64,000 bases of DNA from contig NZ_KV917369.1 of NCBI RefSeq assembly GCF_002019595.1, forward strand, positions 3,550,624 through 3,614,623, given 5' to 3'. Below are positions 59,274 through 64,000 of this stretch, piece by piece (position 1 is the stretch's first letter; each line of letters opens with the position of its first letter). Source of the DNA: Priestia abyssalis. Lineage in GTDB: Bacteria > Bacillota > Bacilli > Bacillales > Bacillaceae_H. A model generated the notes under the pieces. The model ran no database searches, was not told the origin of the DNA, and saw nothing but the letters and a program-made list of their open reading frames with translations. The translations under genes were made by a program, and so were the position numbers.

Positions 59274-60395
59274 ATGAAAGTTCCAGTAGTTATTATGCGA
59301 GGCGGTACAAGCAAAGGCGTGTTTCTCAATTTTGAGCATATGCCAACGGATCGTTTACTTTGGGAAGATTTTTTATTGGATATCATGGGAAGTCCGGACC
59401 GCAGACAAATTGACGGGCTCGGTGGAGCAAACTCATTAACGAGTAAAGCAGCTATTATTAAAAAATCTGATTTAGAAGGCATTGATGTGGAATATACGTT
59501 TGCGCAAATAAGTATTGAGAATCAGCTAGTCGATTTTAAAGGAAATTGCGGCAACATCTCATCAGCAGTAGGACCTTATGCCATTGAGCAAGGCTTAGTG
59601 CCGGCACAAGAACCCATCACAACTGTAAAAATATTTAATAGCAATACTCAAAAAGTCATTATAGCGGAAGTGGAAGTGGAAAATGGACAAGTGAAAACGG
59701 AAGGCAGTTGTTTCATTCCCGGTGTTCCCGGAACAGGGTCGCCTATTTACCTTTCTTTCACCCGCGCAGAAGGAGCAGTAACCGGAAAGCTCTTCCCGAC
59801 TGGAAACCCTATCGACATAATCCAAACATCCAAAGGCTCCATACCTATCTCTATTATTGATGTTGCAAACCCACTGGTCTTTGTGAAAGCCCAAGATATC
59901 GGTCTTATCGGAAATGAATTGCCGCATGAATATTCTCAGGAAAAACTGCAAGAACTAGAAGAAATAAGATCTATAGCAGCCGAAATGTGTGGGTTTGTCA
60001 ATAGAGCAGACGCAACAAAAAAATCTCCTGCTGTTCCAAAAATGACAATTGTTGCTTCGCCTATGGACTACGTTGATATGACAGGAATCGAAAGAAAGGC
60101 TTCCGATATGGATCTTGTCATCAGAATGATGTCCATGCAAAAACCGCATCAGGCCCTTGCTATTACAGGTGCGATTTGTACCACTGCCGGCGCTTTCTTA
60201 AAGGATACGATTCTATCAGATATTGTAACCGTTCATCAAGAAATTCTCCGTTTAGCCCATCCCGCGGGTATCATGCAAACCAAAGTAGATTTACTTGCGG
60301 GACACATTAGTGCTATCAAGGTCGTACGTACAGCAAGAACCATTTTGGATGGGTATGTTCATACCAAGAGAAACTATGAATTAGTCTATAGTTAA
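59274..60395 (+). CDS. PrpF-family isomerase (2-methylaconitate/aconitate cis-trans isomerase-like)
   Basis: 373 residues from the ATG at 59274 (AAAGGTGG 8 bp upstream); a GTG four codons earlier lies in the SD. PrpF signatures: VPVVIMRGGTSKGVFLNFEH, GSPDRRQIDGLGGANSLTSK, and the catalytic-side FKGNCGNISSAVGPYAIEQG, then FIPGVPGTGSPIYL and SPAVPKMTIV. The diaminopimelate-epimerase-like fold moves a double bond in methylaconitate, trans-aconitate or related acids. No prpB/C/D genes are in the window, so a role in aconitate or other tricarboxylate use together with CitMHS is more likely than propionate catabolism. Confidence 0.9.
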   Translation: MKVPVVIMRGGTSKGVFLNFEHMPTDRLLWEDFLLDIMGSPDRRQIDGLGGANSLTSKAAIIKKSDLEGIDVEYTFAQISIENQLVDFKGNCGNISSAVGPYAIEQGLVPAQEPITTVKIFNSNTQKVIIAEVEVENGQVKTEGSCFIPGVPGTGSPIYLSFTRAEGAVTGKLFPTGNPIDIIQTSKGSIPISIIDVANPLVFVKAQDIGLIGNELPHEYSQEKLQELEEIRSIAAEMCGFVNRADATKKSPAVPKMTIVASPMDYVDMTGIERKASDMDLVIRMMSMQKPHQALAITGAICTTAGAFLKDTILSDIVTVHQEILRLAHPAGIMQTKVDLLAGHISAIKVVRTARTILDGYVHTKRNYELVYS

Positions 60396-60510
60396 GATTG
60401 ATTGAATTTTAGTTAAACTAAACAAAAAAAGGTCAACAAAGCGCTTTTCAAAAAGAGAGGTCTATCTTTGTACTTTATCTTCCTAAAACATGAAATGGAG
60501 AGGAATACAC

Positions 60511-61155
60511 GTGTTAAAAGTTGCTATTGCAGAAGATGATTTTCGGATAGCCCAAGCTCAAGAACAGTTTTTATCACGCATGAAAAACGTAAAAATCGTA
60601 GGGAAAGCACTGAACGCAAAAGAAACAATGGACCTTCTGAAAAAAGAGCCAATTGATTTGCTTCTATTAGATATTCATATGCCGGACGAACTCGGAGCGG
60701 AATTATTGCCAAAGATTCAAGTTTGCTTTCCAAATGTTGATATTATTATGAGTACAGCCGATGGAAATAAAATGTGTAATTATTTGATTAAACCTGTAAA
60801 ACTGGAAAAGTTTGTTGATACCATTGAACATTGCAAAAAAAATAATCAACAATTGAATAGAGATAGCAGTGCAGACCGATCATTAATTGATATCTATTTT
60901 GGAAGCTTGAAAGGAATGGATGTACATCCGAAAAACTCACTCTCAGGGGTTGATCCGGTAACCTTACAAAAAATAAAAGAAATTATAGAAGATTTAAAAG
61001 GCGGCATTACAGCAGGAGAAATGGGAAAAAAGATAGGTGCTTCAAGAACGACAGCCAGAAGATATTTAGAATATTTGGTTTCAATTAATGAGTGCACATT
61101 AACGTATGAATACGGAATTGTCGGGCGTCCGGAACATAAATATTACCGCACTTAA
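60511..61155 (+). CDS. Orphan CitT/DctR-type response regulator with shortened receiver
   Basis: 214 residues from a GTG at 60511 (GGAGAGG 7 bp upstream). Receiver: KVAIAEDDFRIAQAQEQFLS with the acidic pair, phosphoacceptor Asp in LLLLDIHMPDELGAELL, and Lys in YLIKPVKLEKF. Between the fourth strand (DIIMSTAD) and YLIKP about ten residues are missing compared with CitT, MalR and DcuR, removing most of helix 4. The C-terminal HTH (about 150-214; GGITAGEMGKKIGASRTTAR, RYLEYLVSINECTLTYEYGI, VGRPEHKYY) is the CitB-type output. No histidine kinase is adjacent. It may be phosphorylation-independent or non-functional. Confidence 0.85.
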   Translation: MLKVAIAEDDFRIAQAQEQFLSRMKNVKIVGKALNAKETMDLLKKEPIDLLLLDIHMPDELGAELLPKIQVCFPNVDIIMSTADGNKMCNYLIKPVKLEKFVDTIEHCKKNNQQLNRDSSADRSLIDIYFGSLKGMDVHPKNSLSGVDPVTLQKIKEIIEDLKGGITAGEMGKKIGASRTTARRYLEYLVSINECTLTYEYGIVGRPEHKYYRT

Positions 61156-61486
61156 ACAATGGTTCTGATTAATGATAGGCCTTTCTCCTTTCAAACATCT
61201 TTAGACGGGTTTACATAATGGTATTACCACTCAACTAGAAGATAAATATTGAGATTTCGATAACCAAATAAAATGGTTGGTCTTAATATCAGTTCTATTA
61301 AACTTCTTGTTGATTTTCACCATTTTTGACTCATTCATTCGAAAAGACTCATTTGAATAACAAGTTATTTTTAGTGGGAGGAATTATTCATGTGGATTAT
61401 TACTGCCTATTCAAAGGAAAACAACATTAAAATATTTGAGTTCAACACAGAAAAAGAAGCGAGAGAAGTGGTATGTCAACACTAAA

Positions 61487-62320
61487 CTAGACAGATTTTT
61501 TAAGGTGTTCAAGTTTATAATTAATTGGACTTACATAACCAAGTGTCCCATGAATTCGGATGTGATTAAACCAGTGGACATAGTCATGTAGTTCTCTTGT
61601 TAATTCTTCTAAACTCTCAAAATGTTGACCTTTCACAAACTCTGTTTTGATGATTTTAAACGTTGCTTCAGCCACAGCGTTGTCATAGGGGCAGCCCTTC
61701 ATGCTTAATGATCGTTGAATGTTAAACGTCTCTAACGCATCGTCCATTAGCTTATTTTTAAACTCATTCCCACGATCCGTATGGAAAAGCTGAATGTTAC
61801 GGAGATCACCCTTGATGGAGGCGAAGGCACGATAGACGAGTAACGCATCTTTGTTCGGACCTGCGCTGTAACCCACGATTTCCCGATTAAAGAGATCGAC
61901 AAATACACATACGTAATGCCATTTTTGTTTGACTCTTACGTACGTTAAATCACTTACGAGCGCTGTCATCTCTTCTTCTTGGTTGAACTCGCGGTTTAGT
62001 TCGTTCTTCTGTTCGGATTCGTTACAGGATTTCGCATGTGGTTTAAATTGAGCTATGGTGTAAGTAGAAACAAGGCCCTGTTCTTGCATAATGCGTCCAA
62101 TTCTTCGTCTAGAAACGATGCGCCCACGCTTTTTTAATTCAACTTTGATTTTGCGTGTTCCATAATTTTGACGACTCGCTTGGAAAATATCAATGACATC
62201 TGAGGTCACGTCATCTACGGCTGCTCTTTCCCTAGATTCATAATAGTAGGTGCTTCTAGGCAGTTGTAGGACTTTGCACATTGCTGATATCGAGTATTTA
62301 TGTTGATTGTTCCTGATCAC
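61487..62320 (-). CDS. IS3-family transposase OrfB (DDE integrase core)
   Basis: 277 residues from a GTG. N-terminal HTH-like IS150 region (ISAMCKVLQLPRSTYYYESR, QNYGTRKIKVELKKRGRIVS), then the rve integrase core. The catalytic triad is visible: Asp in VSDLTYVRVKQKWHYV, Asp in LFHTDRGNEFKNKLM, Glu in YDNAVAEATFKIIKTEF with the 35-residue D-E spacing. Ends with the GTLGYVSPINYKLE motif common in IS3. Normally made as an OrfAB fusion by -1 frameshifting; orfA ends 2 bp before this start. No frame damage. Confidence 0.93.
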   Translation of the reverse strand: MIRNNQHKYSISAMCKVLQLPRSTYYYESRERAAVDDVTSDVIDIFQASRQNYGTRKIKVELKKRGRIVSRRRIGRIMQEQGLVSTYTIAQFKPHAKSCNESEQKNELNREFNQEEEMTALVSDLTYVRVKQKWHYVCVFVDLFNREIVGYSAGPNKDALLVYRAFASIKGDLRNIQLFHTDRGNEFKNKLMDDALETFNIQRSLSMKGCPYDNAVAEATFKIIKTEFVKGQHFESLEELTRELHDYVHWFNHIRIHGTLGYVSPINYKLEHLKKSV

Positions 62321-62322
62321 AT

Positions 62323-62607
62323 TTACTTTCGTCCTAGTATCAGCGCGGCTTGCTTTAAAATATCGTTCTCCATTTGAAGCTGCTTAATTTCTTTGCGAAG
62401 TCGGTTCAATTCCTGTTGCTCAGGGGATAGGTTCTCTTTTTCTTTGAACGATCCAGATGTCTGGCTTTGATTCACCCACTTGTCCAATGACGAGGGTGTC
62501 AAATCATACTCCCGGATGATGTCCTTTCTTGGTTTTCCATTAAGATAGAGCTGCACGATTTGTTCCTTAAATTCAGCTGTAAATGTTCGTCGAGCTTTTT
62601 TCGTCAT
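62323..62607 (-). CDS. IS3-family transposase OrfA
   Basis: 94 residues, ATG with GGGGAG 8 bp upstream. Helix-turn-helix (RRTFTAEFKEQIVQLYLNGK, PRKDIIREYDLTPSSLDKWV) for binding the inverted repeats, followed by a leucine-zipper helix (ELNRLRKEIKQLQMENDILK) that pairs with OrfAB. Ends QAALILGRK, the usual OrfA C-terminus. Reads into orfB by a frameshift near the stop. Confidence 0.93.
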   Translation of the reverse strand: MTKKARRTFTAEFKEQIVQLYLNGKPRKDIIREYDLTPSSLDKWVNQSQTSGSFKEKENLSPEQQELNRLRKEIKQLQMENDILKQAALILGRK

Positions 62608-62975
62608 AGTAGATTCTCCCCTGTAGTATTTCCTGTATTCTACTTGACCTTATCTTTTCTGTCCAACTCAGTGTAGCCTATCCAGAAGCTTTCAGATATA
62701 TCCAGGGTTACAAAATTCTTTCCGAAGTTATTTATTTGAACGACCATTCTTTGACTTTAGCGGGCGTTTGAAGTTTTACTTAGAGTAACTAAAGTACATT
62801 TTCAATTAAACATACTGCCGGTTTTATTTTTCTCATTATCAAAATCATATTTTATCTGCATTCCACTGAGTTGAGTAGATAAGCTACAAAAAGATAGAAT
62901 TGCAATTTCGATCTGGAGCCTTGTAAGTTGATTTATGGAACATTTACGACACTTTAAGAAAGGGTTGATATTGAT

Positions 62976-63224
62976 ATGCCGTTTAATAAAGCTTTAGTCA
63001 ATGCAGTTTTAGAAATCAGCGAAACAGCTAACAAGTTCCAGTCAAGTGTGGTGATTAGAACAGATACCCAAAACATAGACGCCAAAAGTATCCTCGGTTT
63101 AACCTATACTGTACTTAGCTCCCAAACATTCAAACTTGAAATTCATGGCCTGGATGAGAAAGAGGCAAAAGCAGCAATGACCCATATATTCTGGAAAAAC
63201 AAGCTTCCAGTTGAGGTGATATAA
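62976..63224 (+). CDS. HPr-like protein lacking the catalytic histidine
   Basis: 82 residues, AAAGGG about 11 bp before the ATG. The domain fits HPr from helix 1 onward: ISETANKFQSSVVI (helix A and strand), DAKSILGLTYTVLSSQTFKL (the Ser-46 region K-S-I-L/M-G-L/V is intact), EIHGLDEKEAKAAMTHIFW. The first strand and the H-A-R-P loop with His-15 are absent; the start is PFNKALVNAVLE. It therefore cannot carry PEP-dependent phosphate but may still be phosphorylated on serine by HPr kinase, as Crh is. Possible role as a CcpA co-effector. Own terminator. Confidence 0.7.
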   Translation: MPFNKALVNAVLEISETANKFQSSVVIRTDTQNIDAKSILGLTYTVLSSQTFKLEIHGLDEKEAKAAMTHIFWKNKLPVEVI

Positions 63225-63226
63225 GG

Positions 63227-63274
63227 AGAGCACGAGTAAAGAACATCCTTTTGGGTGTTCTTTACTCATGCTCT
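63227..63274 (+). terminator. Terminator of the HPr-like gene
   Basis: AGAGCACGAGTAAAGAACA / TGTTCTTTACTCATGCTCT arms with one mismatch pair and a TTTT tail. Confidence 0.85.
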
Positions 63275-63442
63275 TTTGTTCTCTCCAAAATGCTTCTTTT
63301 TTAACGTGTTTCTTCCTAATTATATATATCTTTATTTTTTACATTTTTTATACTTCCCGATCCACGCACAAAAGAAGCTCTTTTTTAGAGTATCTGCTGC
63401 ACCCTTTTCATGAAGTGATTTTGCCTCATCTTGTTCACTGCA

Positions 63443-63592
63443 TTAAGCCCCACTTCTTTTCTGTTTGTTTTTAATCGGGCAATTTCCACAATAACCGATT
63501 CCTTCAACGTCTTTTTCTAATTTATAATAGTGCTCATTTTTATCATCCCTACTATAAATCTTGATTTTTTTACCGATAAGTAAAGTTTTCAT
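63443..63592 (-). CDS. Small basic protein with CxxC, unknown
   Basis: 49 residues from the ATG at 63592 (AAAGGC 7 bp upstream); the longer frame to 63640 has no ribosome site. Starts KTLLIGKKIKIYSRDDKNEH, then YYKLEKDVEGIGYCGNCPIK and a basic tail. One C-x2-C could bind zinc with a partner chain. No family recognised. It follows the permease remnant on the same strand. Confidence 0.45.
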   Translation of the reverse strand: MKTLLIGKKIKIYSRDDKNEHYYKLEKDVEGIGYCGNCPIKNKQKRSGA

Positions 63593-63639
63593 AATAAAAA
63601 GCCTTTCAACCTGCCCTAGCAAGGCCTCTTGTAATAACA

Positions 63640-63882
63640 TTACTTATTTCGATTTCTATATAATAAGTAAATAAAAAATGGCGCCTCGATTCCAGCCGTA
63701 AATACGCCGTCAGGAATATCGAGCGGTAAAAATGCTGTCCGTGTAGCAACATCGTCTCCTAATTCTTTAACACTAACAGTACTGGCTGCCAAAAATGTGA
63801 GAGGAATAAAAATAAGAAGCCATGGAAACATCGCATAAACATCCTGCCAATTGGCGCCATATAGTGGTGAAATAGATGCCTA
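63640..63882 (-). pseudogene. Siderophore ABC permease (FecCD/BtuC family) remnant with internal deletion
   Basis: Minus-strand translation gives YGANWQDVYAMFPWLLIFIP, then KELGDDVATR, which is the central loop of iron-siderophore permeases (G-x-x-W-x-D-V-...-P-W...LGDDVAT). It jumps directly to RTAFLPLDIPDGVFTAGIEA, PFFIYLLYRNR, the C-terminal segment (normally P-V-G-V-x-T-A-x-I-G-A-P-F-F). About 80 residues between the two motifs are missing, and two conserved positions are changed (G to E, V to D). The N-terminal half is absent. From 63883 to the window end nothing is recognised. Confidence 0.7.
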
Positions 63883-64000
63883 ATTAAGTCAATTAAAATG
63901 GCATTTATTTTATCATTTTCTAAAATTTTAAAATTAAAAAATTAGAAAATGATTGTTTCCATTATTTCATATACATATATAAAAACATAAGAAAAGAGGG

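Larger units (their letters stand above)
61474..62679 (-). mobile_element. IS3-family (IS150-like) insertion sequence
   Basis: About 1.2 kb bounded by related inverted ends: ACACTAAACTAGACAGA at the left and, on the minus strand, ACACTGAGTTGGACAGA at the right. It contains orfA and orfB in the usual overlapping-frame order on the minus strand, both intact. The exact ends and target duplication are uncertain by a few bases. It disrupts the small gene at 61390-62771. Confidence 0.85.
61390..62771 (+). pseudogene. Small gene split by the IS3-family element
   Basis: The 5' part has a good ribosome site (GTGGGAGG), ATG at 61390 and MWIITAYSKENNIKIFEFNT, then EKEAREV, running into the IS end and a stop at 61483-61485. 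The 3' part beyond the element, in frame, reads YPEAFRYIQGYKILSEVIYL, then NDHSLTLAGV and TGA at 62769-62771. Joined, they would give a protein of about 60 residues, the size of small regulatory proteins in this group; I do not recognise it. The insertion inactivates the gene. Confidence 0.75.

Noticed and set aside
61219-61229. TGGTATTACCA, a FadR/GntR-type operator
   Set aside because: An isolated 11-bp site 160 bp before a broken gene, with no GntR gene nearby. Likely by chance.
1-64000. CRISPR array, tRNA or rRNA genes, prophage
   Set aside because: I saw no regularly spaced direct repeats of CRISPR size, no tRNA cloverleaf with T-loop GGTTCGAATCC, no rRNA sequence and no phage structural genes.

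Overview
The window is low-GC Gram-positive chromosomal DNA from an endospore former, most likely a Bacillaceae. It carries a spore-germinant receptor operon, a YyaC-type spore protease, strong AGGAGG-type ribosome binding sites, frequent TTG and GTG starts, CcpA-like cre sites and many U-tailed terminators. I cannot fix the genus. The sequence is a mosaic of intact housekeeping and accessory genes, with at least seven decayed or interrupted genes, one intact IS3-family element, an IS6-family remnant and several families of intergenic repeats.

Layout. 1-3.7 kb: minus-strand sugar ABC genes (permease cut by the window edge, Gfo/Idh/MocA oxidoreductase, solute-binding lipoprotein) around a mannose-6-phosphate isomerase remnant. 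4.7-6.8 kb: compact four-gene minus-strand operon encoding an ABM-fold monooxygenase-like protein, a small helical protein, a free-standing cobalamin-binding protein with the W-x9-EH light-sensor motif, and an RsbR-like PAS/coiled-coil/STAS protein. 7.1-10.1 kb: a secreted coiled-coil glucosaminidase followed by ftsE and ftsX. 10.2-12.7 kb: selO flanked by copies of an unrecognised small-protein family. 13-17.2 kb: two MFS exporters, one with a divergent LysR regulator. 18.8-23.1 kb: PadR regulator with a heterodimeric ABC exporter. 23.2-25.1 kb: HmoA-like protein and hemY, convergent. 25.3-27.8 kb: DsbA-like protein, DoxX, BlaR1-like protease and BlaI, with BlaI-type operators. 27.9-29.8 kb: LysR and bicupin. 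31.4-35.4 kb: kbl, tdh and sstT, which together give threonine uptake and breakdown to glycine and acetyl-CoA.

35.6-45.6 kb: diguanylate cyclase, broken MFS gene, dicarboxylate/glutamate symporter, asparaginase and IS6 remnants, a MerR/RacA-like coiled-coil protein, LysM-SleB hydrolase, an ftsZ gene without ftsA beside it and with a tandem-repeat linker, and a degenerate Nudix protein. 45.8-52.3 kb: ger operon in the order D-A-B-C-B-C, with the B-C pair tandemly duplicated. 53.6-61.2 kb: two related LysR regulators, an AbrB-type transporter, YyaC, CitMHS transporter, PrpF-like isomerase and an orphan CitT-type response regulator, a likely tricarboxylate-use region. 61.4-64 kb: small gene split by IS3, HPr-like protein without the catalytic histidine, and a siderophore permease remnant.

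The most promising candidates for undescribed biology are the ABM/helical/B12/STAS operon (a possible light- or corrinoid-sensing partner-switching module), the repeat-linker FtsZ, and two or three families of structured 3'-UTR repeats, one of which shows compensatory base changes between its two copies. All functional statements rest on reading the sequence and on family knowledge; no database search was run.
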